From Diplolepis rosae (taxonomy: Eukaryota; Arthropoda; Insecta; Hymenoptera; Diplolepididae), in assembly GCA_030998225.1 (NCBI GenBank), contig JAPYXD010000459.1:930001-994000 (forward strand): a stretch of DNA of 64,000 bases. The letters are read 5' to 3'. The notes under the pieces were generated by a model, which was not told where the DNA came from, made no database searches, and saw nothing but the letters and a program-made list of their open reading frames with translations. Below, piece after piece: positions 34,040 through 43,210 of this stretch; position 1 is the stretch's first letter; each line of letters opens with the position of its first letter. The translations under genes were made by a program, and so were the position numbers.

Positions 34040-34950
34040 TTACATATAATTCTTTCCAACTGATTCCTGGACAAATAGAAGACAGTGTTGCGTTTGGAAA
34101 CTGTCGAATTCGTATGTCTGAACATCGCGAAAGCGCTTTCCAGCTAAAGCATGGTGCATCGACTGGAATAAATGATAATCATAAGGCGCCAAGTGAAGTG
34201 AATACGCCGCATTACGTGTGGGAGAAGTTCCCAGCCCAAATTGAAGATGGCTTTCTGAGTAACCAGAAGAACATGCATGCGACCTAGCATTATTGTATGT
34301 ATAGCAGAATGCCTTTTTCACTTCCTAGATTAGTAAGCAGCCTCATTTCTTCTATTTTCTCAACCAAATCATTTAATTTACGTGAGTAGCTTTCGGCGTA
34401 AGTAGTTTCATCAATTTTATAGAGCTCATAATAAAGATCCCCTTTCATGTCCCACCAGATGCATGTACAAAATAAGCTTCTCGGGATGAATATTCTGTTT
34501 TACCATTGATGGAAACGGATGACCAAGCTCTGCCCGTAAATTCCTGCGTTTATCTTGTTATACATTACTTATTTTTGGTTGCCGGTATTAATTTTCCATA
34601 GAAAATCCTTTTTACTCACCTTGGTAACTTATATCATGCATGTGTTAAAACAACTAATAATGCTATTTCCCTAGAGTTTGTGTGGAACTCTCACTTTCCG
34701 GAATTTCTAATTTTTCTTATTTCATGCAGTTGTTTTAACTCCTAATTGTTCTAAAAGTGACAAATTTTAAAGTGTAAAGTTAGAAGAAGAACACATTTTT
34801 AAATCATCGGCCTCTGATTTTTGTAGCGTTCTAGAGCATGGTTCGTCATTCACGTCCACATGACTATCTTTAAAACAACCAAACCAGTAGTTATGCACGT
34901 GTGTATTTTGAAACACGCAGTCTCTTCTCCAAAAACAAAGCAAATTTAGT
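34040..34950 (-). pseudogene. mariner transposase, broken
   Basis: Minus-strand traces in order: an N-terminal helix-turn-helix region (NYWFGCFKDSHVDVNDEP, about 34900-34850), then CIWWDMKGDLYYELYKIDE (about 34470-34410) and SYSRKLNDLVEKIEEMR. The catalytic part follows (NARSHACSSGY, YSLHLAPYDYHLFQSMHHAL, LAGKRFRDVQ; 34290-34110). The second catalytic Asp reads Asn (YNNARSH); the third (PYDYHLF) is kept. Several frame changes are needed. The terminal repeats could not be placed with confidence. Confidence 0.7.
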
Positions 34951-35174
34951 AAAGTTTTTTTTCAGATCGACGTTAATCTTACAAATGCACATAAAGGCGG
35001 GAATTTATTTTAATTTCGGATATTTATACCAAAGAGCTTAGGCCAGATAATTATAATGTATAATTTTAGAAATACAAATAAACATTGCATAATTCAAAAC
35101 TCTGTGAAACGCGTTTTTTGAATGTAATATTTTTGAGATGTGAATCTACATGAGAAATCACAGCAAGGCGCTGA

Positions 35175-35405
35175 TATTATGCCATGCGTATCCAAAAAAA
35201 TACTGGCCTTAATCTTGCCGGCCGAACATTGTGTCTTTGGACGCTTATTAGGTCGGCTTTCACCCGCTTGCGACCACCCTGAAGAATCATCAACACGTTG
35301 CTGCTTCTAGTCGATTGTTAGAAAGCGCGGCACCCTTGGCACAGACAGTTTTTTCATACTCAAAAATTCATGTAAAATATGACGCACGCATTCTGTTGAT
35401 ATCTT
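35175..35405 (-). pseudogene. mariner transposase fragment with internal deletion
   Basis: Minus-strand reading gives an N-terminal segment (LHEFLSMKKLSVPRVPRFLT) that runs into KQQRVDDSSGW. It then jumps to a middle segment (QAGESRPNKRPKTQCSAGKI, ASIFLDTHGIISA). The part with the first catalytic Asp is deleted at the junction after DDS. It is a different copy from the 34-kb remnant and abuts the foldback at 35413. Confidence 0.65.
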
Positions 35406-35412
35406 TATTATA

Positions 35413-36013
35413 TACGGAGAAAAATGGATTATTAAATTTAATATCCAGGTCCAGTGACTATAGGACAACTATTTAAATTATAAAAAGTATAATCTCGATT
35501 ATAAGCGGTATAATGTTAGAACATAGAATAAATTGTAGTTTATGTTACTTATAATCTGGATTATACTTCTCATAGTCTAGATTATATTGTTTATAATATG
35601 AATGGCTGTCCCACACGGAGAAAAAAAACTGTTGAATCAACAGATGTCATCTGCTGGAATAGGGATAGCAGATTATTTTTGTAATATTTACAGATTTTTC
35701 TGTTGGATTCATAGATTGTTTGTAAACTCAACAGATGAACCTGTAAAATCTACAGACATGTCTGTTAGAATTGCGGATTTCTCTTTTTTCTTGAAATCCG
35801 CAATTCTAACAGACATGTCTGTAGATTTTACAGGTTCATCTGTTGAGTTTACAAACAATCTATGAATCCAACAGAAAAATCTGTAAATATTACAAAAATA
35901 ATCTGCTATCCCTATTCCAGCAGATGACATCTGTTGATTCAACAGTTTTTTTTTTCTCCGTGCATAGACACTGGATCTGGATATTAAAGTTCATAATTAA
36001 TTTTTTATCGGTG
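35413..36013. mobile_element. Outer foldback element, interrupted
   Basis: The left arm TACGGAGAAAAATGGATTAT ... TTAATATCCAGGTCCAGTG and the right arm (inverted) with TTTAATATCCAGATCCAGTG match. Inner arms GGACAACTATTTAAATTATA and GGACAGCCATTCATATTATA also pair. TA flanks both ends (35411-35412, 36014-36015). The right side is split by the 349-base element at 35614-35962. Confidence 0.7.
35614..35962. mobile_element. Near-perfect palindromic element family B, copy 1
   Basis: 349 bases with ends CACGGAGAAAAAAAACTGTT and AACAGTTTTTTTTTCTCCGTG. The arms are almost perfect mirror copies meeting near 35788. CA duplications (35612-35613, 35963-35964) are confirmed by the empty site in the outer element's opposite arm. 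The frames of 77-87 codons on both strands are products of the palindrome, not genes. Confidence 0.9.
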
Positions 36014-36015
36014 TA

Positions 36016-36984
36016 TAACCTATCACACTCCCTTTAATTTTTCGATCATTCAAAACTATATGACGCACTTTATTTATATTTTCTTCAGTAACTATCTCAA
36101 TTAATCTCAATCTTTATATGAGGCTGCGAAATTTTCACCCCATGTAGTATACCTGCATACTTCCGTTGATAAATAGGAACCTGTATAGTTTTTTTTACAG
36201 GTTTCTAGATTTTATGTGAGAGTTTTTGATGCAGTTGAATGTTAGAAATTTAAGTACAAGTCGAAGTGTGTTTTATGCAATAAAAATAGATTTATCAAAT
36301 AAAACACACACTTTTCTTTTGATGTAATAACAACTTTGTAATAATTTACACTTGTGTAGGCATTTTTATGCAGACTTTACATAAATTGATCAATTTATTT
36401 GTCTCGTGTATATTTCATCATTTTCTAATATTATTAGAGATGCATTTTAGTTTTCAAATTTTAAAGAATTTGAAATCTTTCTATGGTAATTATAATTTAT
36501 GATGAATAAAATAAAATAAACGATTTTTCCTGTAGCTTCATATTAGGTGCTCAAGAAAAATGGTTTTCGTTCTTAATTTGAAATATTTATGAGTTGAAAA
36601 ACGTTTTTTTCAATATTTTTTACCAGAAAGTAATAAAGACCTAACACATCTCGCACAACCTTGAAATCCCGATTTAAACTGACTAATTACTAAGGATAAG
36701 AGTATTTTTTATCTATACTCTCATCATAGAACTTTTATAGTAATTAATTTTCTTAAAAAGCCAATTTAGCATCAAAGGTTTAAAAGAGATGCCGCTGAGG
36801 AAGCTGAACACTCACCGGTTTTTGAAATCCATCCAGAATATATATTTTTGAAATATAATTTTTGAGTGTATTCGTATCAAATAAAGCAGAAGAGTAAAAG
36901 GTGAAATCCTGGAAGTTTATTATATGTGTAGTGTGTACTGGGGTTGTGAAGCAACTGCCATGGAACAACTTGGCTTGAAAATTA
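36016..36984. other. Unassigned AT-rich sequence
   Basis: No recognised gene or element apart from the end of the coding remnant that begins at 36985. Confidence 0.35.
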
Positions 36985-37280
36985 TCATAATTTCATAATT
37001 AGCTCGTTCCAGGGGTCCTTCCCGCGTTTCAATGTTTCAGGCAGCTTAAACATGTCGGACACGCTAGGTGGACTCTCGACAGCAGCTACTTCTGCGCCGC
37101 TACTTGTGAACTGGTCCTTAATTTCTTATACCCGTTCGCGCCAAGTTTCATCCTTTGCTGTGAGATCTTAATTATTCTTGAGCACTTGTTACGCGATACT
37201 GCTTTTTGATGCCAATTTTTATTTGGGCAAGATAATGAAGAATTGCATTTTTCAACAGCTTGTCATATTTTTATTCTTAT
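36985..37280 (-). pseudogene. Unrecognised protein remnant, C-terminal end
   Basis: Minus-strand reading gives sensible coding sequence in two frames. KLLKNAILHYLAQIKIGIKK ... RVTSAQE (about 37270-37180) is followed after a frame change by TAKDETWRERV, one stop, EIKDQFTSSGAEVAAVES and SVSDMFKLPETLKRGKDPW, ending at a TGA (36985-36987). Composition is balanced and charged, unlike the AT-rich noise nearby. I do not recognise the family. It could be a decayed host gene, a viral insertion or a transposon protein. Confidence 0.4.
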
Positions 37281-37311
37281 GCTGTACAAAAGTTCCGAAT
37301 AAATAAAACTA

Positions 37312-37587
37312 CTCTCTAAATTTGAATCAGTCAAAATCTACTGATTATCAGTGAAATTTGACTGATTCAAATAGCTAAAAAGTGGTTACTGTAAATCAGT
37401 CAAATTTCATTGATTATTTCAATCAAAATTTACTGATTTGACAGTGAGAAATATTTTTTTCACTGATGAATCAGTGAAAATTAACTGATTTAACAGTGAA
37501 AAATATTTTTTCACTGATGATTCAGTAAAAAAAAAGGCAAATCACTGATTCAATCAGTGAAAAATTCACTGATTCAGACTTAGAGAG
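37312..37587. mobile_element. CTCTCTAA-ended element made of AATCAGT words
   Basis: The ends CTCTCTAAATTTGAATCAGT and ACTGATTCAGACTTAGAGAG are inverted, with TA on both sides (37310-37311, 37588-37589). The interior carries more than ten copies of ACTGATT or its inverse AATCAGT. A shorter relative is at 61358-61448. Confidence 0.7.
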
Positions 37588-37995
37588 TACAGCTTGTTAT
37601 TTATTTAAATTCAACACATACTAGTTATTTCATTCGTAAATTTTAATATTTTACTTTGGATCAGTTAAAATTGGCCAATTTATATTTATAAATTAGTAAT
37701 GAGAACAATGAAAAAAAAGAAATTTTTCTTACGTTTTAGGAAGAATTTTTTGAAATCTAGTAAAAATTTTCCTTGAAATGTATGTATGTTCCCGACTTGA
37801 GAAACTTTCCACGTTGCAATAAAAATATTACAAAAATTTGAAAAAATTGTATGTTATGACAAAAATTGAATCGATTTCAATCCTCTTCTAACAGCTTAAA
37901 TATCGTTTTACTTAAATTCTATCGCTAATAGGAAAGAAAATAATCGCGATAAAAAATATACAAAATCATTTACCATTGGGAATTTATACGTTGAA

Positions 37996-38344
37996 CACGG
38001 AGAAAAAAAAACTGTTGAATCAACAGATGTCATCTGCTGGAATAGGGACAGCAGATTTTTTTTGTAATATTTACAGATTTTCCTGTTGGATTCACAGATT
38101 TTTTGTAAACTCAACAGATGAACCTGTAAAATCTACAGAAATGTCTGTTAGAATTACGGATTTCTCTTTTTTCTTGAAATCCGCAATTCTAACAGACATT
38201 TCTGTAGATTTTACAGGTTCATCTGTTGAGTTTACAAACAATCTGTGAATCCAACAGGAAAATCTGTAAATATTACAAAAAAAATCTGCTGTCCCTATTC
38301 CAGCAGATGACATCTGTTGATTCAAAAGTTTTTTTTTCTCCGTG
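37996..38344. mobile_element. Near-perfect palindromic element family B, copy 2
   Basis: Same length (349 bases) and nearly the same sequence as 35614-35962. Ends CACGGAGAAAAAAAAACTGT and TTTTTTTTCTCCGTG. AA duplications at 37994-37995 and 38345-38346. Confidence 0.85.
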
Positions 38345-38515
38345 AATGAATCCTAATAATATAGAGTAAGTTTCAATAATGAATTTTGGACAATCAAATT
38401 GATGCTGAACCTTTTAAATTTGTTACTGCATTTCATAAATCTTCAGACGAGCAATATAACAAATCAAATATTAGGGAAAAACAAATGGTGAAAAGTGTTG
38501 CAGATAAAAAATATA

Positions 38516-38643
38516 AGGGTAATTTAAGTTGGGGTGAAATGAAAGTTACCCCAAATAAGAGTAAATTTTTACCCTATTTCGAAGTAAACTTCATCAATTA
38601 CATACATTTTTACCTCACTTTAAGTTCATATTTATTTTGCCCT
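38516..38643. mobile_element. 128-base inverted-repeat element
   Basis: Left AGGGTAATTTAAGTTGGGGT and, inverted, right AGGGCAAAATAAATATGAAC...TTAAAGTGAGGTAA. TA flanks both (38514-38515, 38644-38645). Match quality is moderate. The 105-codon frame over it shows no domain. Confidence 0.45.
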
Positions 38644-38645
38644 TA

Positions 38646-40036
38646 CCAAATTATTCTCAGAAATTTTGCCTGCAATATTTTTTACCCACAGTCTTTGCTG
38701 TAATAGTTTAAGCAACAAGATTGAGGGATATTTTTCAATGATATAGAAACAGATTTTGAAATTTTTCCAAATTGAATTTCATAGGTTTAAGTGAGGAATT
38801 GAGTGTCTTACGGTATATGAATCCGCATAAAAAGGTAATAAAAACTTCTGTGAATGATACGATTCATCTTTTGCAAACTATCCAATTCCATCTGGATTCT
38901 CTTCTCAACGCTGTATATATATATATAGGATATACTCCGCGAGGGAAGAAGGATCTGCCCTGCTAGATATACGATGGCAGATAGTAGTTACGGTAGTACG
39001 TTCCCGCGGTATATATTATATCGAAGTACGTCGCACTCAATGCACCAGTATTTACCCTTACAAATTGCTCGAACACCAAACTCCACCAGGATTTTCCAAT
39101 TGCGATGGTTTTTTCAGATTCTGATCATTCCATTCTGTCGAACGACGCCACTATTGTAATATTCTCAAAGTCACGAACCATTATATTTTAGTACTACAAC
39201 GATATAACTTCAAAATAAAAGAAACAAAGTAATAAATATAAAAACAGAGGTCTCAAGACTCGTTTCTTAGTCCCATATAGTAAAATTTTCCGATTAAATA
39301 AATAAATTATTGGCACTGAGAGAAATGGATCGTACCGCATATTATTTTGGAAGTGTCGTAAGAAGATATCAATCCAATGACGATAATTGAAGGATGTTAC
39401 GGCATAACCATGTAGGAGCCATTTTTTTCAAAACACGTTTTATTGGCTTGAAAATTCTCTAAAATTCTACCGGACATTGTGATGAAAGAATATATCAAAA
39501 TTCGAACCTGCAGTGGGTTTTTAAAACTCGTGATTTTCCATAAACAGTGGAGAGGAGTTATAAAACTGAAAGTACTGCCTCGATAAACTGTAATCTATCA
39601 CACGACATTTAAATCTTTGTATTGAATTACATTCTGTTTTTGTACTAAATAGTTACAAAATACAAATAAACTAAATATTCTGTATAAAAATAACACTGTA
39701 GTATTGTAAAATCCATTTTTTTTACAAAAACGATTTTTTAAATTCAATTTTTGCAATTTTCAGTCTTCTATTTGTCTTGTAATGTGTTTATAATATTTCA
39801 GGCATATGTTTCATGTTAATTAAGATCTAAAAAAATGGAAATCCATGGACTTACATGGTTTTGACAGCAATCAATTTTTGACGATCTGTATCTCGAAAAA
39901 AATTAACATTTTTAAAATTTTGTTTATTGAGATCTCTAGGACTCTATAAATTCTCGAATATACTTTTTCATTTTTTTTCTTTTTTCTAGAATTCGATTTT
40001 TGAGACTTTTTCTCTCTCCTAAAACATTTGTACCAA
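38646..40036. other. Unassigned sequence
   Basis: No gene recognised. A GC-richer patch at 38930-39090 has short frames without domains. A CACTGAGAGAAATGGATCG string at 39316 resembles a foldback terminus without a partner. Confidence 0.35.
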
Positions 40037-40038
40037 TA

Positions 40039-40226
40039 CACTGAGAAAAAAATGCTATTGAATCAAAAGCATTTTTTTCCAAAAGCATGTATATCATGGA
40101 TTCAAATCAATATGCTATAGAATTAGTAACATATTTATTGGTTCTTGTAGTATATTTTTATGAATTAATAGTATAAATGCTTTTGGAAAGAAATGCTTTT
40201 GATTCAATATCATTTTTTTCTCAGTG
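40039..40226. mobile_element. Foldback element family A, copy 3
   Basis: 188 bases with ends CACTGAGAAAAAAATGCTAT and TTTTTTTCTCAGTG. TA duplications at 40037-40038 and 40227-40228. Relative to copy 2 the loop is present in the opposite orientation. Confidence 0.85.
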
Positions 40227-40228
40227 TA

Positions 40229-41160
40229 GACTTACATGCTTTTGTCGCGACACCCTTCAATTGTTGAAGGATGTTTTTCAACGCATTTAACGACTGAGAT
40301 TTTTCGTTTTTCGTAGTCAGTCATATACTGATACTCTCCGCGTTCTTTCCCGTGAACATTAACATCAAATTCAAGCTGCTTTTTAAACACAGTACTAAAC
40401 CACCTACATAATGAGTTATAATTGTTGAAGGATGTTATTTAACACGTTTAAATTATTCTTCATTTTTTCTAGAGTTATTATCTGGAAGAGCCGTGAAATT
40501 TAACACTCAATGTAATGATATTAAAGTTAAATAACTTTATACGAAGACGTGCAATCTGAATGTTCACTTTGAGTATCTTGAATATTGAAACTTGTCATCT
40601 AGATTGTATGGGTTTATTATCAATAGATGATAGATGGCCATCCCAAAGCCAATAATTTATATTTCTCAGTGCTGTTTTTTCTTTATTTTTACTATGATGC
40701 ACTGTATTACAAGCTAATATTTTCAAAAAACAAATAAAAGCTACATTTCCATAATTTATGCAATCTGCTTGACAAATGCATTAAATAACAGAGAGTATTA
40801 TTCAGCATTTTGAAATATTTATCACAAAGTATTCACTTTGAAATTTATTGGAATATCCATGATACATTTCTTTTAGGCACATGTTTCTCTCGTGTCCGCC
40901 CATCTTTCCCATTCGAAGAAGGTGTGATTTGTGCCGTCTAGCATTGTATAGCATGCAGAGAAGTATAAATAATGACGAGTTAACATGCAGTGTTAGCAAC
41001 AGTAACATAATTATAGTCCACATCACATAATTTAGACACCTTTACTATGTAACTTAGAGAGCATACTATAGTATAATGCCTAAACCTACTATAATTTTGC
41101 TAGTCCGGCTAGAATTTTCCCCCATTTACCTCGATATACTTCGCATCAATACCACATTGA
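40229..41160. other. Unassigned sequence with a short direct repeat
   Basis: AATTGTTGAAGGATGTT occurs near 40259 and again near 40417, each followed by a TT(C/T)AACACGTTTAA-like string. No gene is recognised. Confidence 0.35.
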
Positions 41161-41455
41161 GAGAATAATTTCGTAATGTTAACTGAAGTAGTTCAGTTGA
41201 TTTAAACGATGAAAAAAAAGTTTGGTTATGACTATGCTACGATATGGTCCTCAGAACTATACGAGTATAGGTGAGACAGCTATACTGATATTCCTAAACG
41301 TTATATTCCGCGAAGGATACAAGTAAAAATATTATGCCTGTTATAACAATGAACGCGATAGAGTTATCGCATGTTCTGTAATCTAGAGCTTTAATTATAA
41401 ATAATATAAAATGAAAAAATGATGGTCAAATTATTGTAACTATGTTAGTACTTAC

Positions 41456-41522
41456 CTTTGAAAGCTTCGATATATTTTCTTAATCCTCAATCAGTCAATT
41501 TTTTCTTCATCCACTCGTCTAT
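41456..41522 (-). pseudogene. SAM-domain-like first exon with splice donor
   Basis: Minus-strand reading gives DEWMKKKLTD, a TGA, then GLRKYIEAFKG. This fits the start of a sterile alpha motif (SAM) domain, a helical protein-interaction domain with a W-G-L-x-x-Y-I-x-x-F core. The TGA sits where Trp is usual. The codon before DEW is ATA, one base from ATG. Directly after the Lys-encoding AAG comes a consensus donor, CAAAG/GTAAGTACT (41451-41460 on the forward strand). Short SAM proteins that begin close to the initiator Met are common in arthropod genomes. No downstream exon was identified. Two point changes would make it a dead copy. Confidence 0.45.
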
Positions 41523-41668
41523 CGGTGTTGTGAATTTTCGCGTGTGATAAAACAATACGCGATACGCAAAAATGATCTTTCCAACAAAGAAAAAATGCTC
41601 CAAACAAATTGACAAAGGCTTCGAAAAAATGCCCTCGACCAAATGACACTTCTTTCTTATTTCGAGGT

Positions 41669-41955
41669 TAGAGTCGCGTGCATGCGAAGCAATGTATAGG
41701 TCGTGCGGCAAACCATCAGTATAGTTGTCTCACCTATACCGCATGGGTCGAGAAACTATATACCGGTATAGGTCGAATAGCTATACGTCTATTGTTGCAC
41801 GAACCAAATTATAATAGTTCGATGGCAAAATACGCATTTTGGTGCGCAACGCATTCAGTTTAGCTACAATACCAATATCATATAGTCACGACAGGTATTT
41901 TGCTGAACTAAAATTCTGTATAGTTTTCTCATCTATACTGTTTTTTCCGTGCACG
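41669..41955 (+). repeat. CTATAC-rich dispersed repeat, copy 1
   Basis: Shares segments in order with 58241-58527: CGCGTGCATGCGA, GGCAAACCA, GTCTCACCTATAC, GCAAAATACGCATTT, TATTTTGCTGAACTAAAATT and ACTGTTTTTTCCGTGC. A segment near 41268 (GTATAGGTGAGACAGCTATA) is inverted relative to 41726, suggesting a foldback that starts upstream. The frame at 41839-42174 belongs to this repeat and is not a gene. Confidence 0.6.
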
Positions 41956-42244
41956 CTTGAATTTATTTACACAAAGTCGAACGGTTTTATAGGAAGGCAA
42001 TACCCAATGTATAAAAAACATACTTTTTATGTACAATATTTCCTTCGCGAACTCCCCTTCCAAAGAAAAGAATTAATTCACACCAGGAATTGCAATTTTT
42101 ACCATTTTGCACTATCACTTGGAACGCTTGTGTTTCAGCAACTGCCAAATAACCAGAGTCAGAATAACTTGTGACCATAGGATATTCATCTTTGGAAATG
42201 AAACTTTATAACCACATACTAGCTCGTTTGAAAAGTCCAGGCCA

Positions 42245-43035
42245 AATTTGAATTTATTTTTCAACATATTATAGTTTCCTTTCAACTCGATACACTTACC
42301 TATTCCAACGAGTTTCTAAAAGCTCAATGCCTTTTTTATAGTCGTCGGTATTTAACACCTGAAAATACGCGTTAGTTTCAGCAATGATCTCTTCATTTGA
42401 ATAAAATCTCTTGCCAGCTAGCAATTTCTTTAAGTATAAAAACAGATAATAATCACGGGGAGGCAAAGCTAGAGAATATGGAGGGGGGGGGGGGGGGCAA
42501 TTTGTACTTCAAATTCAGTCAATTTGATCATCGTTTTAACTGCTTTATGTGCCGATGCATTGTCTTGATGAAGGAGGATTTTTTGCGTGCCAAATGTTAG
42601 CCTTGATTGCAGTATCGAATCGATCCAATAATTCGCTGTTATATTGATCAGTGATTGTTTTTCCTCTTTTTAGGTTTTCAATATGAATTATATCATTATA
42701 TCATATGTAAAACGTTCTCTACACGTTCAGTTGAGATGTTTACCATCTTAAAAATCTCACGCATCTTTAATATACGGTTATCAGTCACCAAAGGTAGAAT
42801 TTTTTTGATCATTTCTGGCGTAGTTACGTCTGAAGGCTTCCCTGAACGTGGTTCGTCATTTATGCTCGTACGATCAAACTTAAACACTCGAGTTTACTTT
42901 TACCTTTAGACAATTGTATTCAATGGAGCTGATATGCCATAATACTTATCAAGTTTTTCATTAGCTTCGTTAGCCGCTCGCCTCTCAAATAATAATGTTC
43001 GATGAGAACAAGAAATTCGTGTTTTCCATTGTTTA
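42245..43035 (-). pseudogene. mariner transposase, internally deleted
   Basis: Minus-strand traces in order: an N-terminal segment (NEANEKLDKYYGISAP near 42950), FDRTSINDEPRSGKPSDVTT, MREIFKMVNISTERVENVLH (helix-turn-helix, 42887-42700). A deletion removes the first catalytic Asp. The frame then continues KTITDQYNSELLDRFDTAIK, an HQDNASAHKAV motif in a shifted frame (second Asp kept), RDYYLFLYLKKLLAGKRF (third Asp kept) and a C-terminal RWNRCIELKGNYNML. A run of 17 G at about 42481-42497 lies between the second and third catalytic motifs and disrupts the frame. Confidence 0.75.
42481..42497 (+). repeat. Poly(G) run
   Basis: Seventeen consecutive G apart from a leading GA. It sits inside the mariner pseudogene, where a Pro-rich coding stretch would be expected on the minus strand, so it probably grew by slippage. 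Assembly error is also possible. Confidence 0.85.
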
Positions 43036-43210
43036 CAAAATCACTGAGATGATGAAGCGACAATGAGTCTCAAACACGAACTACTTCACAGATTGTAATG
43101 GAAGTTTGGATTTAGTGTTTTGAAGGTTGGCACTTTAAAAAACTGATAAGGATTTTATATTAGTAATGCCATCTGGTGGTGAAGCTTGAGACTTTGCAAT
43201 CGACCTCGTA

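Larger units (their letters stand above)
42219..43208 (-). mobile_element. mariner with CTAGCTCG-type ends
   Basis: The ends CTAGCTCGTTTGAAAAGTCC and, inverted, CGAGGTCGATTGCAAAGTCT lie between TA duplications (42217-42218, 43209-43210). Length is 990 bases, so part of the usual 1.2-1.3 kb is missing. Confidence 0.75.

Noticed and set aside
35602..35942. 87- and 77-codon ORFs on both strands, also at 37976-38325
   Set aside because: They arise because the 349-base elements are palindromes; the two strands give nearly the same peptide.
41839..42174. 111-codon plus-strand ORF
   Set aside because: Begins inside the CTATAC-rich repeat and has no conserved counterpart in the second copy.
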